Of a DNA stretch of 64,000 nucleotides, positions 20,437-29,700 are shown piece by piece. The notes beneath the pieces were generated by a model. It was given only the letters and a program-made list of their open reading frames with translations, was not told the origin of the DNA and searched no databases. A program made the translations under genes and the position numbers. The stretch spans positions 265,667-329,666 of the forward strand of contig JAJPIO010000006.1 of NCBI GenBank assembly GCA_021324735.1, written 5' to 3'. This stretch comes from Bacteroidota bacterium. GTDB lineage: Bacteria > Bacteroidota > Ignavibacteria > Palsa-1295. Every line of letters starts with the position of its first letter. Position 1 is the stretch's first letter.

Positions 20437-23400
20437 GATCTGCTTTTGTTCGAGTTCATGCACCGCATAAAATCCGGTTGCAGTACTACCGCTTGGTGCA
20501 CGCCCGACATAGCGGGCAGGAAGACCAGGGTCTAACATTTCTAAGTGCTCACGGACGAATGCCCATCCACCCATATTCTGGGGTTCTTCCTGAGACCATA
20601 CTATTTCTTTCGCATTGGGGTACGAAGTAATAATATTCTTAAGCGCCGATGAAGGAAATGGATAGAATTGCTCGAGGCGAACTAATGCTACCTTAGAATT
20701 ATCTCTTTTCGCTTCGAGAAGATCGTAATACAGTTTGCCGCTTACTAATACAACGCGTTGAACGGTACTTTTGTCGGTAATACTGCTATCGTCAATAACA
20801 GGTGAGAAACCGCCATGAGTAAAATCTTCGATCGAAGATCCTGCTGCGGGGAGGCGCAACAGGCTTTTGGGCGTCATGATAATAAGCGGCTTTGCGTTGT
20901 GCTGTATTACCTGGCGCCGAAGCAGATGGAAATATTGTGCTGGTGTCGTCGGGTTCGCTACCTGTAAATTGTTCTCTGCACACAGTTGAAGGAATCTCTC
21001 TACGCGTCCGCTGGAATGCTCGGGACCTTGTCCTTCATATCCATGCGGCAGCAGCAGGACGAGCCGAGACTTTTGCCCCCACTTCTCTTCTCCTGCAGAA
21101 ATAAATTGATCGATAATGACCTGAGCACCATTCGCAAAGTCTCCGAACTGCGCTTCCCAGATCACGAGATCCTTCTGCGCAATAACCGAGTATCCGTACT
21201 CGAAGCCCATTACGCCTTCTTCGGAAAGCGAGCTATCGAAGACCTCGAATTGCGCCTTGGCACCCTCCAGGTGAGCGAGCGGTACCCACTGCGCACCAGA
21301 CTCGATATCGTACATTGCAGCGTGACGCTGGCTGAAGGTGCCTCGACCAGAATCCTGTCCACTTAAGCGAACATGCGTGCCCTCCATCACCAGCGAGCCG
21401 AACGCCAAGGCTTCACCGAAGGCCCAATCGGCATGGATAGAGCCTTCACCCATTTTCGCACGCCGAGCAAGCTGCCCCACCATCTTCGGGTTAAGATGGA
21501 ACGTGTGGGGTACGATCGAGATCTGTCTTGTGATCGCGTCTAATATCGGACGTTCTACACCGGTCTCTATAATGTTCGAGCCGTCCAACTCGCGTTGCGG
21601 TGGAAGCGCTTGCTGCGGCTGCCTCTGGGCGGCCGCAACTTCCTTCGCTCGTGCCATCTTTTCGGAGTACCGCCGCACACGCTCCTCTACCAGCGCCTTG
21701 ACCTCTTCCTCGGTTACAACTTTATCTTTGACGAGCTGCTTTGCATAGATCGTGCGAACGCCGGGATGGGCCTTAACACGCGAGTACATGAGAGGCTGGG
21801 TGTAACTCGGCTCGTCCGTCTCATTATGCCCAAGCCGCCGGAAGCCGATGAGATCGAGCACGATATCTTTGTGGAAAGTTTTCCGGTATTCGAGCGCCAG
21901 CAACATGGTGCGATACGCTGCATCCGGGTCGTCGCCATTGATATGGAAGATCGGAGACTGCGTCATCCGCGCAATGTCTGTTGAATAGACGGTCGACCGA
22001 CCATATTCTGGGCTTGTGGTGAAGCCGATCTGATTATTGACGACGATATGAATTGTCCCGCCCACACGGTAGCCGTGCAGTTGTGAGAGATTGAGCGTCT
22101 CCATCACAATGCCCTGTCCGGCAAAGGCAGCATCGCCGTGGATCAGCACCGGCAACATGCGCTCCCATCGATCTTCGATCGGCTGATTCTCCAGTTTATC
22201 CTGCTTGGCGCGCACCATTCCCTCGACCACTGGATCGACCGATTCCAGGTGGCTGGGGTTATTAGCGAGTGTCAGATGCACTGTACGACCGTGCGTTTCG
22301 CGCACGCCATCGGCACCCTGATGATATTTAACGTCTCCCTCGTCAGCCGGGAAATTCGGGTGCAGAGATCCTTCGAACGAGGTAAAAATGCGCTCGCAAT
22401 AATGGCCCAGCACATTGGCAATTACGTTTAAGCGGCCACGGTGCGCCATGCCGAAGATAATTTCTTCGGTCTTATACTCAGCAGATCGTTCGATCAGTTG
22501 ATCGAGCAGCGGTACCAGCGTCTCGCTCCCTTCGATCGAAAATCTTTTCTGGCCAAGATAATTAGTATGGAGAAATCGCTCGAACTGCTCGGCTGAGATC
22601 AGCTTCCATAAGATATTCTTTCGAACATCCGCCGGTACGGCCTCTTGCTTTCCTTCGAGTCGTTTTTGCAGCCATAACTTCTCTTCGCGGTTTTGAATAT
22701 GGCGATATTCAATCCCGACCGTACCGCAGTATGCACGACGGAGCATCTCGATGATCTCCCGAAGCGTCGCCGGGCCGGTCTTCAGCGTACCAGCGTCGAA
22801 CTCGCGATCGAGGTCCCAGATCGTCAGCCCATACGTTTCGATATCGAGCTCAGCATTGTACGACACTTTAACCGCATGGAGTGGATCGAGATCGGCGATA
22901 AGATGCCCGCGCACCCGATACGCGTTTATCAGTTCGAGCACACCTCCCTGCTTTCGCATCTGCAAACGTTCGCGCGCCTGGGAGGGAAGCAATGCCGGAT
23001 TCGTATCGACCGACCAATGAAATGGCCGGACCGGAATTTCCAGATCGGAAAAAATCCGCTCGTAAAAATCATCCTTGCCGAGCAACAACTCATGGACGCG
23101 AGCGAGCATGGCTCCCGATTCCGCTCCCTGGATGATACGGTGATCGTAGGTATTGGAGATCTGAACGACCTTGCTTATACCAAGCTGCGAAAGCGCCTCA
23201 GACGTCATCGCCTGGTATTCGGCAGGATACTCGATGGCGCCGGAGGCAATGATCATCGATTGCCCAGCCATGAGCCGTGGCACCGAACCGACAGTGCCGA
23301 TCGTCCCTGGGTTGGTGAGTGAAATCGTCGTCCCCTCGAAGTCGGAGACTTCAAGTTTTCCGGTCCGAGCTCGCTTTACGACATCGTCGTACGCTGAAAG

Positions 23401-24081
23401 AAACTGTGCAAAGCTGAGCCGGTTAGCCGCCTTGATATTCGGAACAAGCAAAGTCCGGCTGCCATCAGCCCGCTGAATATCTACGGCGACTCCGAAGTTT
23501 ACGTCCGGTCGCTTAATGCGCGATGGCCCCTCGGCACTATCCACATAGCCATCATTCATCTGTGGAAAATCGCGCATTGCCTGAATGATCGCCCAGGCAA
23601 TAATATGTGTATAGGAAGCTTTACCTCTTTCCCGTAATCCTAAATAATTATTGATGATACGGCGATTCTCATCAAGAAGCTTAACGGGCACTAACCGGAC
23701 GGAAGTAGCCGTAGGAACGGTGAGGCTCCGCTCCATATTTTCGACGATCTTCTTCGCCCCACCCCGCAAAACTTCGGCGCCTTCGGGCAGTGGCGTAACC
23801 TGCCTCGTAGGGCTTTTAGGACTTATGGCAGCAGAAGCAACCTGGCTTGGCTCTACCTTCGCCGCGGGCTTTCCTTCTGCCTTTGCATGCCCATTCGTTG
23901 ATGGTTTTCCTACCAGCTCGGCAAAGTAACTGGCCCAGCTTTCATCCACGAGTTCTGGACTGGAAAGGTATCGATCCAGCAATATTTCAACATAGCTGGC
24001 ATTTGCGCCAAAATCCTCGGTAAGCTGCTCGATAATTTTAGGATCGTTCGACAAAGTATACTCCAATGACAGACCGGTCAC
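20416..24081 (-). CDS. kgd: Multifunctional 2-oxoglutarate decarboxylase/dehydrogenase (fused E2-E1)
   Basis: 1221 residues. Performs the E1 step of the TCA-cycle 2-oxoglutarate dehydrogenase complex and carries a catalytic succinyltransferase domain without a lipoyl domain, as in actinobacterial Kgd/OdhA (about 1230 residues). Residues 1-60 are the E1 N-terminal helix region; a Ser/Ala/Lys linker follows; residues about 95-345 are the E2-like domain, with YDHRIIQGAESG carrying the family's His. The thiamine-diphosphate E1 covers about 370-1221 (AHRGRLNVIANV, GDAAFAGQGIVMETLNLS, SEEGVMGFEYGYS). Start is GTG. The 3' end is followed by two more degenerate copies of its last codons. No separate E2 or E3 gene lies nearby. 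Confidence 0.95.
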   Translation of the reverse strand: MTGLSLEYTLSNDPKIIEQLTEDFGANASYVEILLDRYLSSPELVDESWASYFAELVGKPSTNGHAKAEGKPAAKVEPSQVASAAISPKSPTRQVTPLPEGAEVLRGGAKKIVENMERSLTVPTATSVRLVPVKLLDENRRIINNYLGLRERGKASYTHIIAWAIIQAMRDFPQMNDGYVDSAEGPSRIKRPDVNFGVAVDIQRADGSRTLLVPNIKAANRLSFAQFLSAYDDVVKRARTGKLEVSDFEGTTISLTNPGTIGTVGSVPRLMAGQSMIIASGAIEYPAEYQAMTSEALSQLGISKVVQISNTYDHRIIQGAESGAMLARVHELLLGKDDFYERIFSDLEIPVRPFHWSVDTNPALLPSQARERLQMRKQGGVLELINAYRVRGHLIADLDPLHAVKVSYNAELDIETYGLTIWDLDREFDAGTLKTGPATLREIIEMLRRAYCGTVGIEYRHIQNREEKLWLQKRLEGKQEAVPADVRKNILWKLISAEQFERFLHTNYLGQKRFSIEGSETLVPLLDQLIERSAEYKTEEIIFGMAHRGRLNVIANVLGHYCERIFTSFEGSLHPNFPADEGDVKYHQGADGVRETHGRTVHLTLANNPSHLESVDPVVEGMVRAKQDKLENQPIEDRWERMLPVLIHGDAAFAGQGIVMETLNLSQLHGYRVGGTIHIVVNNQIGFTTSPEYGRSTVYSTDIARMTQSPIFHINGDDPDAAYRTMLLALEYRKTFHKDIVLDLIGFRRLGHNETDEPSYTQPLMYSRVKAHPGVRTIYAKQLVKDKVVTEEEVKALVEERVRRYSEKMARAKEVAAAQRQPQQALPPQRELDGSNIIETGVERPILDAITRQISIVPHTFHLNPKMVGQLARRAKMGEGSIHADWAFGEALAFGSLVMEGTHVRLSGQDSGRGTFSQRHAAMYDIESGAQWVPLAHLEGAKAQFEVFDSSLSEEGVMGFEYGYSVIAQKDLVIWEAQFGDFANGAQVIIDQFISAGEEKWGQKSRLVLLLPHGYEGQGPEHSSGRVERFLQLCAENNLQVANPTTPAQYFHLLRRQVIQHNAKPLIIMTPKSLLRLPAAGSSIEDFTHGGFSPVIDDSSITDKSTVQRVVLVSGKLYYDLLEAKRDNSKVALVRLEQFYPFPSSALKNIITSYPNAKEIVWSQEEPQNMGGWAFVREHLEMLDPGLPARYVGRAPSGSTATGFYAVHELEQKQIIEQDLG

Positions 24082-24107
24082 AAAGCAAGGGCCGGAAGTA
24101 AGGGCGC

Positions 24108-24166
24108 TTACGAAAAGGGACGGGGACAGTTACCTTAAAAAGGGATGCGGATAATTACCATAAAAC
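24108..24166. repeat. Two imperfect direct repeats of a gggacagttacc-type element
   Basis: The stretch contains aaagggacggggacagttacc (in part) and then aaaaagggatgcggataattacc, two related units in tandem. Elements of this general look occur as intergenic repeats in many genomes; here they lie between kgd and the tRNA terminator. Confidence 0.4.
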
Positions 24167-24193
24167 AAAAGAGCGGCCCAAAAGCCGCTCTTC
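24160..24193 (-). terminator. Intrinsic terminator downstream of tRNA-Thr
   Basis: Minus-strand stem aagagcggc/gccgctctt (9 bp, 6-nt loop) followed by ttgtttta. Confidence 0.88.
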
Positions 24194-24212
24194 CATAGAA
24201 TTCATCTACCTG

Positions 24213-24285
24213 AGCCACCCACCGGACTTGAACCGGTGACCTGCTGATTACGAATCAGCTGCTCTACCAGCTGAGCTAGGGTGGC
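24213..24285 (-). tRNA. tRNA-Thr (anticodon CGT)
   Basis: 73 nt cloverleaf on the minus strand. Acceptor stem GCCACCC/GGGTGGC (7 bp), D arm with AGCTCAGCTGGTAGAGC, anticodon stem GCTGA/TCAGC with loop TTCGTAA giving anticodon CGT (reads ACG), T arm CACCGGTTCAAGTCCGGTG. Discriminator base is T. CCA is not encoded (CAG follows), so it is added after transcription. Followed by an intrinsic terminator. Confidence 0.97.
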
Positions 24286-24377
24286 CTTTATCCGCAATTT
24301 CTTGTAAGAACTTGCAGGAAGCGCGCGTGAAACGCAGGGTTCTTCAAGCTCAGTTCCGGTTGACGATTTTTAGTTTA

Positions 24378-25262
24378 TCAGGGTACGCTCGGAATGGGAT
24401 GGTGAATCAGATACTTTTCAAAAAAGGCCTTCGAATGATCGATCACTTGCCGTAATGCAGGCGTCATGCCTTTGTACGGATGCTCCGCTCCGAACGTGTG
24501 GCCAGTGTTTGGGATAAGCCGCAGTTCGGTCAGATCCCCTGCTGCTGCCGTGGCAACGGCTTCCGCCTCAGCAGGCTTGGTCGTGAGGTCCTGTTCGCCG
24601 GCCATAACGAGAAGCGGCTTTTCCAAAAACGGGTAGCGATGAGCCGCTTTAACAATATCCAACTGTTCGCGGTGGAGTTCTAAGTCTTCCAGTAACTGAA
24701 TATTAAGGCGCATGACCTGCTTTGTCCGCTGGTTCAGGACCTCGAAATATCCTTTGCGTCTCCATTCCTCCTTTTGCCGCTCCGAGTAACGCTCGAACGT
24801 CCGTACCGGTGAAAGAGCGATAACGGCCCGAACTAAATTATTTGTGCTTCCCGCCAGCACCGCCATCGCTGCCCCACGCGAGTGCCCAATAAGCCCAATG
24901 TTATCGCGGGCGATCTCGTTACCCGCGATCGGTAATTTCTCATCGAGCATATCGATCGCTCGGATGACATCCCCCACTTCCTCGAGCTCACGCGTGAACG
25001 TATTGCGCGCAAAGCGATCGAGCTCTGTGAAATTTAAGAGATCTTCGCCGATACCATTATATGAGAAATTGAATGCGAGCGTAACAAAGCCATCAGTTGC
25101 GAGCTCTTCGAGCATTGCCGGAAATGGTCCCCAGTCCTTAAAGCCCTTAAAGCCATGCAGAAAGATAATGACCGGCTTCTTACGACCATCTTTTTCGTAG
25201 CGCAGATCGGCGCGCAATAGCTCGCCTTCATGCGACAATAACTCGAAGCGTTCGTGCGTCAT
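24378..25262 (-). CDS. Alpha/beta hydrolase (dienelactone hydrolase/prolyl oligopeptidase-like)
   Basis: 294 residues, cytoplasmic (no signal). Oxyanion region [12 protein letters not shown], nucleophile elbow GHSRGAA, later Asp in GEQDLT and His in NTGHTFG complete a Ser-Asp-His triad. The [11 protein letters not shown] and FNFSYNGIG stretches are typical of a bacterial hydrolase subgroup without a defined substrate; serine esterase or peptidase activity is the likely scope. Its ATG overlaps the ClpB C-half stop by 4 bases (ATGA), so the two are translationally coupled. Confidence 0.87.
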   Translation of the reverse strand: MTHERFELLSHEGELLRADLRYEKDGRKKPVIIFLHGFKGFKDWGPFPAMLEELATDGFVTLAFNFSYNGIGEDLLNFTELDRFARNTFTRELEEVGDVIRAIDMLDEKLPIAGNEIARDNIGLIGHSRGAAMAVLAGSTNNLVRAVIALSPVRTFERYSERQKEEWRRKGYFEVLNQRTKQVMRLNIQLLEDLELHREQLDIVKAAHRYPFLEKPLLVMAGEQDLTTKPAEAEAVATAAAGDLTELRLIPNTGHTFGAEHPYKGMTPALRQVIDHSKAFFEKYLIHHPIPSVP

Positions 25263-26599
25263 ATCTGGGCTTCGGACTGCGTCCGTTCAAAGGTGTATTG
25301 CCCTCGATCGTTATGATCGATAGTGATCGTATCACCGGGCAATATCTCTCCCGACAAGAGCTTTAGTGAAAGAGGGTCCACAATATTTCGTTGAATGACA
25401 CGCTTGAGCGGCCGAGCACCATAGATCGGATCGTAACCGCTCTTGGCAAGCCAGTCGCGTGCATCGTCCTTGACCGCAAGATGAATGCCGTTCTTTTCGG
25501 ACATATCAATAACCCGCCGAAGTTGAATGTCGACGATCTTTCGGATATCCGACTGAAGAAGCGGCTGGAACATCACGATCTCATCCACACGGTTCAGGAA
25601 TTCCGGACGTATTTGCTTTCGCAGCTCCGTCATAAGCCGTGAGCGCAAATTCGAGAGAATAGCGTCCTTATTCTCCTCGGTCATCTTTAGCATCTCTTCC
25701 ATAATAAGCTGAGAGCCAATGTTCGACGTCATAATGATGACCGTGTTTTTGAAATCGACCGTGCGGCCTTGCGAATCGGTGAGGCGGCCGTCATCCAGTA
25801 CCTGAAGGAGAATATTGAACACATCGGGGTGAGCTTTCTCGATCTCATCCAATAGCACCACACTATACGGACGGCGCCGAACCGCCTCCGTTAGTTGTCC
25901 GCCTTCCTCGTAACCGACATATCCCGGAGGCGCACCGACGAGCCGTGAGACCGAGAATTTCTCCATGTACTCCGACATGTCGATTCGCACCATCGCGTGC
26001 TCATCATCGAATAAGAATTCTGCGAGCGATCGAGCTAACTCGGTCTTGCCGACGCCCGTCGAGCCGAGAAAGATAAAGCTGCCGATAGGCCTGTTGCGGT
26101 CCTGCATACCGGCGCGAGATCGTCGAATGGCATTCGAGAGCGCCGTGACCGCCTCGTCCTGCCCGACCACACGGTCGTGCAGCCGATCTTCCATCTTTAG
26201 CAATTTCTCGCGCTCGCTTTCGAGCATTCGCGAGACGGGGATGCCGGTCCATTTAGCCACGACCTCAGCAATATCCTCGGGTCCGACGACCTCTTTTAGC
26301 ATTGCGTGGTCCTTCTGCAATTTTTCAAGCTCCGCCTGTTTTGCTGCAAGGTCTGACTCCACTTGTGGGATCCGCCCATAGCGGATCTCCGCCACACGCC
26401 CCAGATCGCCCTGACGCTCGAGCTGTTCTGCTTCGATGCGAAGCTGCTCGATCTGCTCGCGTTCGGCGCGAATATCTTTAATGAGCTGCTTCTCGTGCTC
26501 CCAATGGGAACGGAGTTGAGTCCGCTTTTCCTGAAGTTCGGCCAGTTCTTTTTCGATTTCCTTGAGCCGTGCGGCCGTTGCTTGGTTTGGTGAGGCCAT
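25259..26599 (-). CDS. clpB: ClpB disaggregase, C-terminal half (middle domain and second AAA+ ring), separate gene
   Basis: 446 residues. Begins [19 protein letters not shown] and continues through the coiled-coil middle domain (to about residue 100; [16 protein letters not shown] is the conserved segment). The second nucleotide-binding domain has Walker A GSTGVGKT (179-186; Ser where Pro is usual), pore loop [10 protein letters not shown] (225-234), Walker [10 protein letters not shown] and sensor GARPLKR (394-400). Joined to the N-half it makes 884 residues, close to whole ClpB (about 860), with no domain missing or duplicated. It lies 11.5 kb away and upstream of the N-half in transcription direction. 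ATG start; its stop overlaps the hydrolase gene. It has its own upstream region of about 150 bases, after the terminator of the next gene. Confidence 0.93.
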   Translation of the reverse strand: MASPNQATAARLKEIEKELAELQEKRTQLRSHWEHEKQLIKDIRAEREQIEQLRIEAEQLERQGDLGRVAEIRYGRIPQVESDLAAKQAELEKLQKDHAMLKEVVGPEDIAEVVAKWTGIPVSRMLESEREKLLKMEDRLHDRVVGQDEAVTALSNAIRRSRAGMQDRNRPIGSFIFLGSTGVGKTELARSLAEFLFDDEHAMVRIDMSEYMEKFSVSRLVGAPPGYVGYEEGGQLTEAVRRRPYSVVLLDEIEKAHPDVFNILLQVLDDGRLTDSQGRTVDFKNTVIIMTSNIGSQLIMEEMLKMTEENKDAILSNLRSRLMTELRKQIRPEFLNRVDEIVMFQPLLQSDIRKIVDIQLRRVIDMSEKNGIHLAVKDDARDWLAKSGYDPIYGARPLKRVIQRNIVDPLSLKLLSGEILPGDTITIDHNDRGQYTFERTQSEAQI

Positions 26600-26692
26600 A
26601 GTAGTGATGAGAATAAAGAGCTACTATAAAACAACGGGTATTCTTCGATTAGTCCCGCCTAAATGTTTCACCACTCCTGAGCAACGTCGACT

Positions 26693-26722
26693 AAAAGTAA
26701 AAACCCCGGCATACGCCGGGGC
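26693..26722 (-). terminator. Intrinsic terminator after the IgGFc-binding-like gene
   Basis: Minus-strand stem ccccggc/gccgggg with 4-nt loop, then tttttactttt. Confidence 0.9.
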
Positions 26723-26750
26723 CTTTGGAAATGGAGAAAAGAAGTTCGAA

Positions 26751-29700
26751 TTACTTTTGAATGATGATCATCTTCGTATCGATGTGCTCGGGGCTCGTGA
26801 TACGGAGCGAATAGCTGCCGGAGGGCAGACCCGAGACATCGAGATCGACGCCACGATGACCGGACGGCATCGGCATATTTGTCACGAAGTTACGGGACAC
26901 CTGACCAACGGCGTTATATAGTTCGATCGTCATCGGCAAGTTGTTCTCGCGAATGTCCATCGTAACGTGCACCGAACTCGTTGCCGGATTCGGATGGACG
27001 CTGCGAATACCGAACGCCGGTGCGCCCGTCGCTACATATCCGCGCAGAATGCTGTTGCCGCAGAGATCCTGTGGCGTGAACAGTGCCGGAATCGTATCGT
27101 GCAATACATAGCAGAGCGTATTGCCCGCCGTATTCTGGAAGGTCACGTTCGATACCGTAAAGGTGCTCGTCGTGTCGCGCGTGACCATGAGCTGCATCTT
27201 CACATGCGCCACATCGGCGGCACCGGTGAAATCCGGATTACCGGATGCAGCCAGCACAATGTGCATCGTCTCCCATCCGCCCACATCACTCGTCACATTC
27301 GCACTGATCACCTGATACCCTGGCTGCGCCACAACATTGCCAGCAACCGGCTGGAAGAGATCCTGCCGATAGGTAAGGTCGAAGGAGATCGTGTGTACGT
27401 CCGCATTCGGGCCGAATGGACTCGCCTGCACTAACTGGATCGGCACATCGAACGTCGAGCCGGTTTGCGCAATGTATCGACCACCCGCCGGATTCGCTAC
27501 GCTGATAGTGGTGAACTCCTGAAGACCGGTACCGGTAAGCGGCAACGTATCGCTCCAATGGCCAACGTTCGGGTTGCTTACCGTATCGAATGTATAGATG
27601 ATCCACGCGGACTCCGACCGCTTTGCACTCGGCGTATACACCACCGAGAACTTCGCTTGCTGATTACCCTGCAAGGTTACACCAGTCGGCGTTTGCACTT
27701 GAGTACCATCCGAGAACGTAAAGTCCTTACTCTGGCCCGGGAAAGCTGGATTGTCCACGATCTTAACCGACACGACACCAGCCGGTACGCTACTATTGGC
27801 AGCGTAAGCATATACATCATAAGTGCCGTTCGTGCAGAGGTACATCGAACCAAAGTCATGACCGACCGCCTGGATGTTCATGTTCGAAGCGGACATGGTA
27901 ACCGATGACATACCAGAAGCACAACTCGTCATACCACCTACATAAATATTACCGGTGTAATTGTTTGCTGTCGGCGGTAACCCCTGAAGTATGATTGTAT
28001 CTGTCTTACCTGGTTGGATCGTATCCCATAATTTGAGAGATCCCGGCTGAACGATTGAGAACGGTGCATCAATCGAGAGAGAATCAATAATGAGTGGTGT
28101 ACCTTTGCCGGTATTCGTCACCGTAAGGATTTTTGTGCCAGTCGGCGTACCCGGAGAAGTTGTACCGAGATCGACCGAGCCAGACGAAAGCGTCACCTCA
28201 GGATGATTAACATTGATATTAAAGACTACGATCGGATCGATCTTATGATCGTCATAAGCAATTAAAGTATCGGGGAATCGATCGTTCCATCTGGTCGCCA
28301 GGGGCTTAGAAAGATTCGGCGTAAATAGAACGTCAACCCAAATACTATCTTCTGGATTAAATGTAGCAGTAGTAACACCACCCTGCGTAGCGGCTATCTT
28401 GAATTCGGCAGCATCAGGGCCCTTTATGGCAACGCTATCCATTAAGATTGAAGCCGTTCCATGATTTCTTAGATAGAGTCGGAAAGTTCTTGACGAATCA
28501 CAGATGGTGGAGGAATCCACTTCAATCTTATTCCAGGAAAGATCTGGCTTGATTCCATATCCATAGAGGTTACTGAAGTCCTTCTTCAGGTGCGTAAATG
28601 GCTCTGGAAGATCAGACGCCCAGTGCTGGATAGTAGTATCCTTTGCCGTATCTTGCGTCGGGGTATAGCAGAACGTAAATGTTCTTGCATTCAGAATTCC
28701 GGTATCGATCGTTATAGGCAGTAACGATGTATCGATAAAATCGAAGTTAATATTATTATCGAGCAGCCATTGCTTCGTTAGCTTAAATGCCGCTTTACCG
28801 GTATTCCATACCTTAATACCATGGCACTTTTTCTGGCCGAGTATGACCGGGCCGAAATCGAAATCTTCAGTTTCAATTTCACCGACCCCCGTTGTGCCAA
28901 AGAGTGCTGCGATCGCTTTCGGGCAATTTGTATTAACAATAAATGTATCCAGGAATAGATGTACAGCCTGGCTCGCATTAAAGCACACACTAAACACAAC
29001 CGAGTCGCCCGGTTTTAAGATATATGGAAGTGAGTGACTGGTATCGGTAACTCGAAATCCCTGGCTACCATTGGCGAACGTATAACCGGTGACTGTAAAG
29101 GTCTTCTCTCCGGTCTTTCCGGAATTCTTGATCACGAACTGCGTGCAGGTATCGAACCCCAGCGAAGAATTATAGAAAACGGCTGAATCAGGATAGTTTG
29201 GTTGTGTCGAATAAAACTTTAATTTGGGCGCCTGATAATGCAAATAAATGAGCGTATCATTACCGGCCACATTGACGGCCCACACATACGCATCTGCGTC
29301 CTTCAGAGGGTCATCCACGACGATCTGGACTGTCGCGGTATCCACACCCGGCACGAGCGTAAAATTCTTGGGAAGGAAGTCCACGTTGGTACTAACGTAA
29401 CCGGAATCGGTACCGGGCTTGCGTTTTAATACGCCTTCCGGATCTTTCAAGAGCTCGATCTGGGAAAGTCCTTTGTCGAGCACATTGGTATCGACAACGT
29501 GAACGAACCATCCGTTACAGGTCGTATCAGCCGACATCTTCGGCGAAAATGCCCCGTCGATACCCATCGAGATACCGCACTCGGAAGCATACGAGAAATA
29601 GTAATCGTCGTCGTCGTTATCACCGAGATCGAAATCGGGATCGAGTCCGAGATCGCCATACTGATAGAGTGCGAACGCCGAGTCGCACGTGGCATACCAT

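Noticed and set aside
20204-20470. Plus-strand 88-codon open frame across the kgd stop region
   Set aside because: Overlaps the tandem repeat and the end of kgd; no signature.
12416-26599. ClpB interrupted by an 11.5-kb insertion
   Set aside because: The C-half lies upstream of the N-half in the shared transcription direction, so insertion into an intact gene cannot give this order. There are also no mobile-element genes between them.
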